A stretch of 64,000 nucleotides of DNA from Cheilinus undulatus (Eukaryota > Chordata > Actinopteri > Labriformes > Labridae). Shown here piece after piece: positions 14,201-26,869 of this stretch. The stretch lies in the NCBI RefSeq assembly GCF_018320785.1, contig NC_054875.1, positions 34,637,657 to 34,701,656 on the forward strand, written 5' to 3'. The notes under the pieces are model-generated. The model saw nothing but the letters and a program-made list of their open reading frames with translations. It was not told the origin of the DNA and made no database searches. Numbering within the stretch: position 1 is the stretch's first letter; the number at the start of each line of letters is the position of its first letter. The translations under genes and the position numbers were made by a program.

Positions 14201-17200
14201 CACATTTTACACCAGATTTTACAGTAATTAAGAAAGCTACAATTTCAAGCATGCATGCATGCATGCATGCATATATTTCAAGTACTGGATGCATAACAAT
14301 CTGATATAATTTGCAAAATATTATTAGCATAGCTATGCTGGAGTAGCTGAATTACTTACAGAGTCATTTTGTATCATAAATTGTACAATAAAGAGAGTTT
14401 GTAACATCTGCAAATGTAATAAACCACAATACAAATACAAATCTGCAGTGTAATGATCCCACTGTCATAACAGCAGTTGCCTACTGCAAACGTAATTAGT
14501 ACTACATCTGCAGGGATTTACCATGTTCGTGGGAAGATAAAAATCACTGTCCCTCACAACTGTATCAACTTCCCACTATTGTGATGTGAACATGAAAAAT
14601 GAAAGTTGTGGTCATTCTTTGTTGTAGCCTATTTTTTATCAGTAGGTTAAAATCAGTTTAAGCTCAAGTCACATTAAAAATGTAGTGATGGCAATCGCCA
14701 TGAAACAGGAAGTTTTTTTTCCAAGAGTCCTAAAACACTCATAAAGCCATGAATCTTAGCACAACTTTTTTAAATGAGCAAAGAGGACTGATGTCAATTT
14801 TAGAAAACAATATCCAAGGGGATCTTCTTGAATAAAGCCCTCAGAGGGGGTTCATCTGATCCCAATTCAAGCAATATTAAAATTCATAAAGAGCTGAAAA
14901 ACATAACTGTCTGCGGCTAAAAAAAAAAAACCCTCAGAAGCGAAGGCTGTGCTGGCTCTCCTGCATATGTGATAGTTATTACATTTGAGGAAATTTTGTC
15001 ATTACATTTGCAGTGCTTCTATTACATTTGTGGGGAATTTATTATGTTTGTTGGATTATTAAGTTATAAAATTGATGATTTTTTATTACATTTCTTGGCA
15101 GTTATTAGGTTTGTAGGTGTTACTGGGTTTCTTTTATATTGTATTTTACAGAAAGAAAACCTCTCTAAACACAGACATAAATGTTAAACACATTTTTCAG
15201 ATGATAACAATGACACAAGCAAAAGGGATACTTGAATACTTACAGGTAGGATAATACACAATAAATATCCATCTACATGGTGGATTAAATAATGCAGATC
15301 TTCAAGAAATTTCTGTCAAGTGCTTGTAGTTCCACTCCAACTTTAAAGTCTATTAAAGGTTTCCTGTGTGTCATGGTGTGCTCGTTATATAAAAATATAG
15401 ATGTATGTTATTTTCTGTAATGTCAGAATGGAACAATTATCTTACTTGCGCAGTTTCCCCTCAATGATCCATTTGTTCTTCCTGTAGGTTGTCATGTTTT
15501 CCAAAGTGTTGTCAATATCACTGAAATATAAAATAATCCCATTAATATGGTCAAAGACATTTGGCAAAACCAAACATTTAAATACAAGAATAGCTGACAG
15601 CAGAAATAATATGTTTTTCTTACTTTGTCACAATGTTGCTACTGTTAAGCTCTTCAACCAGGAAACCCAAGATGGCAGCCTTGGTGTCAGGAGGCAGGGC
15701 GTGAAATGTTTTGGTCCTCAGTGTGTTGCAAACTTCTGTATCATAACCGTACGCTTCTAGAAAGATCCGTAGTACTTCCGAGACAGTGCTGCGTGTCAGC
15801 TCCAGCTCAACCAGCTTGTCACCAAGGATCTTCACCGACTGAAGAAAAGGGAAATAGCAGATTAGGTTTTCTTTTCTTTTTAAGTATTGCACTAGCAGAG
15901 ACTTAACACTACCACTCACCTGATAATAAGATGGCAGGCCTGGATCATGCAGTGCAACTTCCATCAGCTTTATCAGCAGGTCCTGCACTTCTCCTTGGCT
16001 GTCACCCAGACCTAAGAGGCCTTCCTGCAGCGTAGCAAGGCTAGGGATGTCATTTGGTACATTGAGGCCGATCAATTTCCCATAGCCATGAAGAAACTCG
16101 ACCACAGCCAGGCAGTGTGCAAAAGATGTGCCACACAGAACCACACCAGGAATACGAGACAGCTCTGGAAGGGGCTGATTGAGACAATTTTACACAATTA
16201 ATACCTCAAAACCAACTCCTGCAACCTGATAGAATAAGATTAATTTAAGTCATACTTTGTGGTCAGTGAGACACATGTCTTCTGTGGGTTTCTTCAGCTC
16301 CTCTGCGATCAGCTGCTGCCTCCTCCTCTCTTCTACACGTCTCTGGGCCTGCGCTCTCCTCTCTGCTGCCCTCTTAGCTGCCTGAGCAGCCTGAGCTGCG
16401 GCCTCTGCCTCAGCCTGGGCTTTAGCCAGAGCCTTGGCTTTACTGCGAGCGCCCAGCACCCTCTTACCCTGGGCTATCCTCTCCTCATCAGTCGGTTGTA
16501 CTGGAGCAGGAGCCTCAACTTTGACCGTCCTCCTGCGACCGGGCTTCTTGGGCTCTGCAGCAGACCCTGGTGCTGGCTGTGGGACCAATGGGGCAGATGG
16601 GTCGCTTGGTTCAGTCTTCAGCTCGAGGTCCCTGGCATTTTGCTCAAGCTAAAACCCCCCCAAAAAAAGAAAACGCTAAGGTGATAAGACAGGGATGCTA
16701 TATGGGGCAATTTTGAGAAATCATTTAGTGATGAGCGTTTTCTCTACCTTGGCCTTCTTTTTTTCCAGTTTTATCTTCTTAATCTTTGCGTCCTCCCTTC
16801 TCTTCATTCTTGCCTAGATAATTAATGCAAGCAAATTCAGGATATGATGTCATGGCATTTTAACTTGAGCATATACGTGTACCTATACATACCTTTCTCT
16901 TCATTTTCTTTTTGATTTTTGCAAGCTTCTCCTTTTCCTCCTCTGTTAGAGCTTCTGTAAAAGGGGAACAAAACAATCAGACTACATGCTACAGACCCAT
17001 CCTCTAACACTCTACCTCATGCAGTCTGTATCCACTCACCCTTGGCCTCAAGCCGCTTCAAAAGCTTGGCATCAACTTTGCTCAGGAGGTCAACCATCTT
17101 GGCTTTGGGAGGTCTTCCTGGGCGGCGGCCCTGCCCTCCCTTCAATCCACGAACCCTGCGAGGTTTCTCTTTGTCAGGGTTTGGAGGTCGACCTCGCCGA

Positions 17201-20200
17201 CCAGTGATGGCCATGATCATAGAGGGGACTTCCTCATTGGCCAAGAGGGTCCACTTCATACCCTGCAACATATACCAGACATTGCTAAGTCTGTACATGT
17301 TTCTTAAGCCACCAGTTTAATGGCGCTGTAGTCTTATTGTTCTTCTTTTTCTCTTAGATTAAAAAGACAGAGAGAACTGTACAGACCTCAGGAGTTTCTC
17401 TTTCTTCATAAAAATCTCCAACAGGCATGCGTGGGCTGAAGCTGAAGTGTTCTCTGGTGACCACGCTGTCAGTGTGCCTCTTCAAGTACTGCATGAAGAC
17501 ATCAGAAAAAGACTGTTTTAAAACCCTCATCTGGTTTACTTCCTTTCACAAGTCGAAAGATTTGAAATATTTGGGTTTATAGTTGTGAAAACATACTTTG
17601 ATTATCTCCGGGAACTGCTTCATCCTCCTTCCACAAGGTGTGTAATACCAGGTTTCACCCTTCATGCGGTTCTCAAATTTCTTCACACGGATCTCCCTCT
17701 TCCAGCTATGGTTAGAACAATTAACAATTAGAACAATTAACATTTACATGTGTATAGCAAAAACATTTGTAATTGCAACAATTTCTGGGAGAAATGGTGT
17801 ACTTTCTGGGAAAAATCCAGGGGTGCCAATATTTTCATCCATGACTGTATAAACACTGACATCCTGAATTCTCTAAAAAAATATGTTAGATTGCATACAA
17901 TATGAAGAGATTCTAAATGTTTAGATTCTGGATTTTAATCAGCAAATCCTGGATTTCAAATGTTAAGATTTTAGATTCAAGTCAATAAAATCCTGGATTC
18001 TTCACACAAACATCTGGATTGTAAAAACTAAATTCTTGATTCTACATTGAAAGAAAATCAGGATTGCAAATGAAAATATTTTTGTTTTTAAACATTATTA
18101 GTCTGGATTTAAAAACTAACACTCATGCGGGTGCATGCCAGTGATTACTCCGCCTTCATACCAACATCGCGCAGCTGTGCAGTTTCACGGTACATATGAA
18201 TACAAAAATGCTTTGCTAGATCAGTCTTGTTATAATGAAAATGTCCACTGAGAAAAATATTTTTTTCCTCGGACAGACATAGTGCAGACAGCCTTTAATT
18301 TCTCCTGCCTATCTTATAAAGCGCAGTGCATCCTATCCGTGCACAGCTGGAAAGAGAGCCTTTTCAGATGATATAATCTATTAACCTTTTATTCTTTTTT
18401 ATATTACTGCCTGTTGTGATCACATAGATCCTTTTTGTTGTTATTACACAGAAACTTCATTCTGTCAGCTGCACATAATCCTGATGTGCTGGAGGAGGCA
18501 GGAGTTTAAAGGCAGAAGTTTAACAGCATGTCAGCGCAGTTTAACGGCAAATATAAACACAAAAATCCTTTTTTGGCTCACTCATGTCATAATGAACATA
18601 TCTGCTGAGAAAAATAATTTTTTCACGGACAGATTTAGCTCATTCAGCCTGTTAAAATCTCATGGATTAGCTCATAAAGCGCCATGTGTCCACTCGTCAC
18701 AGCTGGAAAGAGATCCTTTTCAAACGATAAAATCTATTAACCTTTTATTTATTTATTTATTGCATTTTTGCCTCTTGGAAATGATCACATTGATCCTCTT
18801 TTTTTGTTTGTTTTTACTCAGAACCTTCAGCCCATCAGCTGCACATTAAAGCCTGATGCGCCGCTAGAGGAGACAGGAGTTTAGGCAGAGGTTTCCAACA
18901 CTGTAGCGCAGTTTAACGGCACATAAAAACACAAAAATGCTTTTCTAACTCACTCATGTCATAATGAAAATATCTGCTGAAAGCTATTATTTTTTCGTGA
19001 ACCAGTCAAGCTTCTACAGCCTTGGATTTCTCATGGTTTATCACATGAAGCGCAGCACTTCCTGTGTACAAACGCAGCTGGAGAATGGGAAAATTTTCAA
19101 ATAGGTTGTTTTTCCCTTTATCATATATCTGCTCCTTGGAAATGACTACATTTTTTTTTTTTTTAGTTTTCACCCTTAAATCTCAGTCTGAAAACTCTGC
19201 CATCTCCACCATCAGCTGTTAAGTCGGATGACAGCTGATGGAGGAGGCCGGAGTTTGGTAGGCAGAAGTTTTTGTGTTAAATCATTAAAAAGATCAATGT
19301 TTGCCTAATATTTCCAAGAAGCAGATAGATGCGAAAAACTGAAATAGAAAAATTGTTTAGAAAAGGTCCTCCTTAGCTTTATTTTGCTGCGCTTATAAGT
19401 AGGAAGCACTGCGCTTTACTGGATAATCCATGAGAAATTCAAGGCTGTAGGAGCTGAAAATGTCAGTAGAACGTTAATTATTCTCAGCGGATATCTTTGT
19501 TATAACAAGGCTGATCTAAAAAAGCATTTTAGAGTTTATATGAGCCGTGAAATTTTGTTGCAGTGCTGCGTGGTGATAAGTGATTATCAGGAAGATTGAT
19601 GAGAAAAGATGTTTTTAAAATCAATTACACGAATATCTGACGGAATTGGCGTATATAGCCTTTCAAAACGAGATTTATATTTCCCTTTTCTCATTTCTCT
19701 GCTTGCTGCGTTCTTAAACCCGTTCTCTACGACTTAACAGGCCGAATCGCTGGCAACTCCATCAGATGGCTTCATTCAAGCTGCAACGCTCAGTTCAGGC
19801 TGCTGCGACTCATTCTAGAACCGTCTCGTTGCACGGCGGATCTTTGGTCTGAACTGGCCTTTAGAGATATTAGAGACTGAAAGTCTGGGTTTTAAAACAC
19901 ACATTTCAGGTCTTTACATCATCAATCTGGATTAAATTACTAACTTCAGATTTGAAACAAAATTCTGAATTCTTAACTCTGATATACTAGATTATGAACA
20001 CTAAATTTCTAGACACCAATATATGAAAATTCTGGATTCAAACGCTGATATTCTTCATTTCAAAAAACAAAAAAATGTGGATTTTCTTAATTCTGGATTA
20101 TCAAAATTCAAGACTGTAAAACTAAACATTTTAGATTGTTGACCTGCAGGAAGTATTTGGCGACAGTTCTACACTCATTGCAATTCTTTAAATCCAGATT

Positions 20201-23200
20201 GAAGGCCTGAAGGCTTTAATGTAAACAAATCATAGAACTACAAATTCAACAAAACCACAAAAGAACATACCCATGTTGCAGTGGAAACTGAACCTGCTCC
20301 TCAGTTGCGACCCTCCGTCCTTTAGATTCCCCTGTTTGACAAAATGCACACAACACTGCTTAGCACTACACTGTTTTTCTGTAATACTGTGTCACACAGT
20401 CTCATAACATGATGTAGAATCCCATCACAAATCTCTCTATTACCTGCAGTGGAGCTGTCCTCATCATTTTCATCAGCATCATCTGCAGTCTTTTCTTCAT
20501 CTTGTTTTGCTGTTTTTTCAAGGTTTCCTTCCTGTTCTTGTTTCCTGATCCTTTTCTTCCTGGGTTTCTCCAATGATGTGTCAATGGCTGAGGTGTTAGC
20601 CAGAACAGCTTCAATTGTGGCTGTTATGCTGTCAACCTCTTCTGCGGGAAGCCCAGCCCCTCCAGATACATCTGCTGTTTCTGTACCATCTACTATGAGA
20701 GGCTTCTTCCTCTTTCTGCCCCTCTTTTTCTCTACCTTAGTCACTCCCTCCTCTTCGACCTTCACTTTAGGTTTTCGGCCACGCTTCCGCGGGGGCTGGT
20801 CTGGAGCTTGGAATTTAAAACAAAGAGGAAATTTAAAGATGCTATACACGTAAATAGGAAAAATAGAAAATTGTCAATAAGCTTTTACACCTTTTTTGAT
20901 ACTAGTTTAATAAATACCTGGGATCTTTGTCCATAATGCCTTAGGAGTTCGAGGTTTGCGTGGTTTCCCTGGGGTTTTCAGCTGGCCTTCAGCAGCTGAC
21001 TCAGTCTGATCAGTCACTGGTTGGAGTGGGTGGACAGCGGGGCCCTCTGCTGGAGTACTGAAGGCTATGAAGTTCTCCTCTCTCATCTTAAAACTCAGGG
21101 GAGTCGATGTTTCATTTAGTGTGGTCTTTTTGGTAATACGTCCAACCGAATCTGGTGTATCATGTCCACTGGGTTCCCACTCTGCTTCTGGGCCTGAGAT
21201 AAAACAACAACAAAAATTTAGAATAATGTAAGAACATAAACCTGAAACACAGAAGAAAGAAATACAAAATAGGAAAACTACCCAACTCTCACTGTCTAAA
21301 GATTGTTTAATAATCTAGTTTTATCCCCTTTTTTCTTAAATAAACTTGAACAAAATACCTTGGTGACCTGGCTGAGCTGACACAAATGTGCCTGAGTTGG
21401 AGACGTCACTGCAGTCCACAGAGGGCTCCCCCACTTGAGAGCTGTCGTCCAGAGAAGACTCCAGCATGGAGTCCCCTGGGAGCTGACAGCTATCCTTGGT
21501 CTCTTCTGCCTCAGACGTTTCTCTTTCCCTGGTGGAGTCCAACATGTCATCTCTGGAATTGTCTGCAGAGGAGCAGCTGTCTTGAGTGGTGTCTAATGCA
21601 GTGGATGGTTCCTCAGTGCTTTCAAACTGAGAAGTGTCGTTTTTGGAGAAGACGCTGTTGTCAAAGTGTGAAGAGTCATCCATGCACAAGCTCTCGTCTT
21701 CATGAGACGTCTTCTCCAAAACGGAGCTGACATGAACTTCAGAGGAGGTGTCGAACTGGGAAGAGGTAAAACTTTCCTCGTCCGTCTCTTCTCTCGTCAC
21801 ATGAAGGTGTGGGGACTTATGTGGCGTTTGTTCCACTTTCGCCTCACAATCATCCACACTTTTCATGTGGTGCTTTTCAGTTTCTTTCATGGGCTTCTGA
21901 TCAGGTTCAAAGACTATGGTCTGCATGGGTTTTTCAGGAAGATCTGGGAGGGATTTGGGTGTAAGGATCTCACATTTTTTATTTTCAGCAGCTTCAACTT
22001 TCTGTAACATCCTTGCAGAATCAAGCTGAGGGAGGTGTTCTTCTGGTTTCCCATTTCCCTTAAATGCTTTAATTTCCTCGCTGTGACCATGATGCTCTGA
22101 CACTGGAGACTTAAGAAGGTGAGGAGCAGTGGCATCAGGAGGATGCTGCATGGTGCCAGTACTTCGGGCCACCCCTGACAGCACAGACACCAAGGCAGGA
22201 GGGCCGGACATGGGTGCAGTCCTGGAGGCTTGAGTGGTTAGAAGAGGTAGGGTGGACAGAGGTCGGGCTGTGGGACTTTCCTGGGCTGAGGGGAGGTTCA
22301 TGGTTGAAGGTGGTAATGAAGCTGCAGAGGCAGTGGGAAGACCAGAGTCAGCAGCTGGTGGAGTATCTGTCTGACGCTTAGGGGGAGCTGCTGGATCACA
22401 GGGTCTGAGAGGAGCTTTTGATGCAGTATTTGGAGAAGCAGATGTAGACAGACTAGGTGGTGTCACGTCATATACTGAGGAAGTTGACAATAATTTGGGA
22501 GGTCCAGGCTTTTCATGTTGACTTCCATATTTGTCTGGAAAACAAGATGTCAGCAGAGGTGGTTTGGACCCTTGTACCATCCTTTGAAGAGATGAGATTG
22601 GGGCAGACACTGAGTAAGAAGACGTGGGCACTAGGGCAGGAGGGGAGGCAGTATTAGGAGGTCTTGAAGCTGCAGGAGGCAATGAGGACTTGTTCTGTTG
22701 AGCAATGGACTGGAAAACTGTAGGTTTAGACACAGCATCAGCAGAAGCAGGAAGTAATTCAGGTAGGGATGAGGAAAAGGACCCTGCTGATCGATGCTTG
22801 GATGCACTCGTAGATGAATCAGTCGCAGCAGAAGTGGGAGGCCAAGGGCTCTGCATCATTAGAGGAGGTGTTGAGATTTTTGCTGGAGCAGACTCAACAT
22901 TAGGGGATGACACTGAAGGAGGCCGAAGTGCAGACGCAGAAGATTCGGAGACCGCGGGCGTGGCAGATACACGAGGTGGTGTCAAGACCCTGGTTGTAGA
23001 CGTCGACACTGCTGCAGAAGCAGAGAGCTGAGAGGAAAAGGACTGAGGTGCTGTTTTCATGGCTAACTCTCTGACAGGAGGAGACATTTCTGGCTGCTGT
23101 GGAGCTGTTGGCTGTTCAGAAGGCTGACGATGATCACCTGTAGGTCCAGCAATGTTGGCTGGGTGACTGTCACTTTTGGCCAGCCTTTGAGAAACAGATG

Positions 23201-25385
23201 CCCTTTCTGTGCCATTGAAACTGGTGTCTACCTCCTTGATGGGCTCTCTTGTGTGGCCTGAAAGAGAAAAGAATACAGAAAATGATCAATAAGAAAAAAG
23301 ATAAAAATGTTTTTGGAATTTAAAGTGGGGTGCCTTATAGGTGATGAATGTGGAAGCAACGCTGGTGACTTGATGTTGAAAAAAAATAATAAAAGTACAG
23401 AGAAAAACCCATCTAATGGATTAAGATGTCCAGCACTCACACGCTATTCTTGACAAAACACTTCACGGACTTGGATAGTTTTGCTGCTAAACACTGCCAC
23501 CTGCTGCTTGGAGCTCTTCACTGCATACAAAGATCATGAGCTGCAAGACTGACCTCATCTCCATTTACTCACACAATAAATGAGCAGTTATCAAACATAC
23601 ATCTAATTATTTGTATATTTAATTTCTTCCACAGTTAAGCACCAAACATCGTTGTGAAGTGGCCAACTTTCTGAGCAAAAACCACATCATTTAAATGTAA
23701 ACTCATCCAAGTAAAAGTGAAACTAGAACATTAAGTTTCAGACTTTATGGTTGGCCTATTTGTCGGGAGAAGTACATGTGAAATGTAGCAAAATAATGCA
23801 GGAATTTAAAATATTCCAGTGACACAAGTTTCCACATTTGAAACATGCCACCTGAAAACTAATGCTGCATTTTGGCTCAACAATTTGCTTGAGTAAGGCT
23901 AAATGAATCTTTCATTCTCATAATACTTATAAAAAGCTATTAAACAAGGAGCTCTATTTTTTAAAATTAGTAGCAGCTGTGATAGATATGGTCAAGAGGA
24001 AGAAAACCAAATGACTATTTGAGCAGAGCTCAACTGGTGGAGGTTATGTAAAATAGATGGCAGTTCAAATTATAAGGAAATAAAACCTCAAATAGACAAT
24101 AGATTAACTGGAGTGTCAAATGAAATAACTAGGCAGGAAGACATTTAACAGCACTTAATCATGCTGAAACTAAAAAAAAACATAAAAGGACCATAAAGAT
24201 AAAATGACACAAAAAGTTATCTAGAGTAAAATGGTCACCTTGAACGACAGAAGATACTCCCACAGTGCTAGCATGAGGGCTCCGCTCCCTGCTGTGACCC
24301 TTGGGTGATCCACTCTCTTGCACTGTTGATGATGAGATCACTGGTGCTGAGGATATCCCAACAGGGAGGGGGCTTCCTGTACCCCCTCTGCCTAAGCTGT
24401 GGTGCTGTGGGCTGCCACGTGGTGGGGTAAAATTCTGAGCAGCAGGGGGAATCATCTGAGCCTGGCTTTGGGGCTGAGACTGTGGTGGTGGCTGCTGCTG
24501 CTGAGGAGATGGCAGGGACGGGTGCTGGGGTTGATGCTGGTAGTACGGCATCCCATTAGGTAACATGCCATAATGCTGTGGTTGCTGGTGCTGCTGGTGG
24601 TGTTGGTGAGGGTGGCGATGGGAGTGGAGGTGCTGCTGTGACGGTGGATGTGAGGGAGGTTGTAAGGACTGCTGCTGGTGATGCTGTGATGGTGTGATTC
24701 CAGGATGCGCCTGACTCTGGTAGCTCCCATACATACTGTGGGAGTTATAACCCATTTGCTGTGAGCCAGGGTTACTCCTGTTCCAGTACTGACTCCCAGT
24801 AAGAGGCATGTTCGGTGGGCCTGCCACAGGGGGCTGATGGGAGCCTTCAATAGCCCCGTTCAGTTGGTATTGTCCGTGTCCCTGGAAGTGATGCTGTGAT
24901 TGAGGCTGAACCATCCCGGGAGCAGGCTGCTTCTGGTGCATCCCGTGCCCAGAGGAGGAGCCCATGGCTGGACCGTACTGAGGGTGCCCTCCCCACAGGT
25001 AGTCATAGCCCATGCTGCCCTGGTGGTGGTTGCTCATGTGTGGATAAGGAGCAGTTGGCGGGTGGGAAGCAGGCACACCAGAGCCCAGTACAGTAGTGAC
25101 GCCATTCACATTCATTTCGCCATTCATATCTGTCAACCACATTGGTCTTGTTAATAAAGGTTAATTTCAAATAAATAACACTGTATTTGTTAACTTTAAA
25201 ACAGAGTGTTAAATGAGAAAGTGTCCAAACTACCCAAAAAATCTGTTTACTAAGCAATACTTACTCTTCCCCTGCTGAGGAAAACTCATGGAGGACCCGT
25301 TAGTATAAAGAGAATCCCCTGAGAGTTTCAGTCCTGAGTTAGCTGAGGAGTGGGTGCCATAGTTGAAATGATTATTTGACTCCAT
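5284..25385 (-). CDS. baz2a: bromodomain adjacent to zinc finger 2A (TIP5), NoRC subunit
   Basis: Twenty-nine coding exons add up to 2665 codons plus stop with consistent phase. In order the protein has: an N-terminus with DHFNY/GLYTNG-like and FPQQGK motifs; a Gln/His/Pro-rich region (about 41-337); a long Ser/Pro then acidic region (338-970); AT-hooks near 1070; the TAM/MBD-like domain (about 1185-1275, with GETWYYTPCG and RMKQFPE); AT-hooks near 1297 and 1320; an Ala/Lys-rich helical stretch with RRQQLIAEELKKPTEDMCL; a DDT domain (about 1530-1590); WAKZ-type motifs with QDRYRRRY; AT-hooks near 1905 and 2140; a C4HC3 PHD finger (2435-2483); and a bromodomain (about 2565-2660) that keeps the acetyl-lysine Asn in LFNED. 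In mammals TIP5 pairs with SNF2H to silence rDNA in the nucleolus. It is longer than human BAZ2A (about 1900 residues), mainly through exon 4. Synteny and N-terminus favour BAZ2A over BAZ2B. Confidence 0.96.
7665..9542. other. baz2a intron, no gene seen
   Basis: This 1.9-kb intron contains several A-runs. At 9151-9166 an A-run follows an AATTAAA-containing phrase, which could be the tail of an old retroposed copy. A stretch at about 8020-8240 is richer in GC than its surroundings and may be an unrecognised repeat. I see no conserved exon in it. Confidence 0.4.
10447..11448. mobile_element. hAT-like non-autonomous element with minisatellite interior
   Basis: The left end contains GGTTCTCAACCTTTTC and 'tgacccc'. 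The right end contains 'gtgacccccaaggggg' and 'ggctgagaaa', which is an imperfect inverted copy. These are typical of hAT (Charlie-like) MITEs. Possible target duplications CTCTAAAG and CTCTTAAG differ at one base. Inside, from about 10575, is a second repeat that begins AGGCCGTCCATAA and runs into a GGCAAAAATGGG minisatellite. This inner repeat also occurs at about 45.16 kb. The exact ends are uncertain. Confidence 0.6.
13620..15445. other. baz2a intron with (GCAT)n microsatellite
   Basis: The intron is 1.8 kb. A perfect GCAT run lies at 14249-14272. The rest is AT-rich and I recognise no exon, ncRNA or complete element in it. Confidence 0.55.
17715..17853 (-). mobile_element. terminal fragment of a Tc1-like element
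   Basis: The plus strand ends GGGGTGCCAATATTTTCATC then CATGACTGTA. Read on the other strand this is the familiar fish Tc1 terminal repeat: TACAGTCATGG, then TTGGCACCCC, then a phrase ending TTTGCTATACACATG. Only one end is present, so it is a solo terminal remnant. It lies within about 10-20 nt of the acceptor of the baz2a exon at 17705. Confidence 0.7.
17870..20145. repeat. tandem ~365-bp repeat with inverted last copy, inside a CTGGATT-rich array
   Basis: Three direct copies start near 18180, 18540 and 18909. Each begins GTTT-ACGG and shares ACACAAAAAT, TCATAATGAA, CTGCTGAGAAA, CATAAAGCGC, CACAGCTGGAAAGAGA, ATCAGCTGCACAT and GGAGGAGGCAGGAGTTT-like segments. From about 19565 back to 19290 a fourth copy lies in reverse orientation. 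On both sides (about 17870-18115 and 19880-20145) there is an AT-rich array in which 'tctggatt' recurs every 20-30 bp. The block fills most of the intron between baz2a exons 20331-20271 and 17705-17597. No open frame is meaningful. Confidence 0.75.
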
Positions 25386-26442
25386 CTAAAAAAGAAGGGA
25401 AAATTAATCAACAAATAAATTTAAACAAACACTTCACGTCCAGCAGAGTATACTCAAATAAATGGAGCCAAGATGCCTGTGCGCCTTGTGCATTACTGAA
25501 CAAATTGCAGATATATTTAATTATATATCACTACCTCCACGCAGTTTCAGGATGCTACGCAATAAGACAATTTCATCCACGAAATTTCTCTCCTAAATAA
25601 TTTTGGCTACAGCATCTTGTGACAGCACCATTTCCTTCCAACAACAACCGTCAAAATGTCGCAGCCAGCAGCAGCAGATGCCAGGCCTTTGCGAGCAGTA
25701 CTGGACAATCGGGATATTACTACAGAAGCTCATCATTACCGCTGATGAGGCGCTGCTAACATGAACACATCCTCCTCAATCTACCATGATAAATGCTCGG
25801 CCCAGGCAGGCATAGCCACACGCACTGTAATCAAGACCCGGCGGCCTCGGCCAACTAACAATGGAGGGATTAACGAGAATATTTTACAGTCACTTCGAGG
25901 CCTGAAGGAGTGTTGCTAAACATGTCGTTCATACCCAATTTCATATCCCTGTTATACATATACGTGATTTCCTAATTCATAAGGCCATTGCAAAAGCAGG
26001 CGCCGTGCTAGCCGAATCATGCTAGCGGCGTTTAGAAATGAACATTTCAGTTTAAAGCGATGCTAATCGGCTGAGCTAACAACCGACACTCTAAACGTTA
26101 GAAATAAGTTCAACTCAACAAGAGGTTTGTAGCACGCTTTAGCTTTTCTCGAAACGTCCAATAAAATACTTAATGCCCCAATTCCAAGGTTATTTAGCTA
26201 AATCATCACAATGGAACCTCGCTATGGCACGCTAGGTAGATGGCTAACTGATAGCATCCTTAACGTTACCCGGAGTAGGTACGGTACACTCAAAGCTGAT
26301 GTTAGCTAATAGCCAGGTAGCAGGTACCGCAACCACGCTGGTGAGCCTTCATGGTGCCCATCATCAGTAGAGAGCGCCGAGAATGAAAATAAATATCCAC
26401 CGGTCTGTTGATAGTTACTCAAGTAAACTCAGTCAGACTCAC

Positions 26443-26560
26443 TTGTTAACAGATGGAGGCGTGCTCCCCTTTTGTTCACGGGCTAACGTTAGCTAGCAGC
26501 CAAATGAAGTTACATTGTTTACGCCGCACGCACACAGACCATTTTCGCAGAGCATCATCT
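26443..26560 (-). promoter_or_regulatory. baz2a: baz2a 5' non-coding exon and promoter region
   Basis: A donor AACAA|GTGAGT on the minus strand at 26443/26442 marks the end of a leader exon spliced to the exon carrying the start codon. The transcription start is not fixed by any clear core element; there is no TATA box. The upstream limit given here is an estimate. Confidence 0.45.
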
Positions 26561-26869
26561 GCCCACACCGCCACCATCAAAAGTTTCGCTGATATTCCAG
26601 ATAAAGCTGTCCAACCTTTCAGTCCTTGGATTTCGAAGGCGCAGAGACTTCTAAACCTTCGTCTAAGCAGATATGTGGGTGAGGATGGCACACGGGTAAA
26701 TAATAAACAACTATTCCCTAACCTTTGGGTTTTAAATTAGCAAACATGGCTGGTGTGGTCCAGTGCAGCCATGATCACAGAGAAGAGCGAACGGTGGCAG
26801 AGTAAACGTCCCAACGACAACAACGTACACATCCGGTCACATTCCTACAGGGAACTTTATAAGATAATA

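Larger units (their letters stand above)
5284..26443 (-). other. baz2a: baz2a coding-exon map
   Basis: Exons in transcript order (all minus): 5' non-coding exon ending at 26443; 25385-25265 (ATG at 25385); 25129-24239; 23257-21359; 21193-20918; 20806-20444; 20331-20271; 17705-17597; 17488-17387; 17262-17040; 16954-16893; 16813-16748; 16648-16256; 16174-15920; 15838-15624; 15520-15446; 13619-13445; 13359-13297; 13210-13066; 12962-12319; 12245-11894; 10024-9869; 9712-9543; 7664-7599 (an acceptor at 7652 is an in-frame alternative); 7510-7227; 6871-6736; 6613-6467 (PHD); 6340-6096; 5998-5855 and 5443-5284 (bromodomain, TAG stop). Each junction has AG/GT and the summed length is 7998 nt. The exon 12245 acceptor was chosen because the upstream AG would give an immediate stop. 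Confidence 0.85.

Noticed and set aside
22705-23031. 108-codon plus-strand acidic frame
   Set aside because: Antisense to the Ser/Pro-rich baz2a exon, low-complexity composition.
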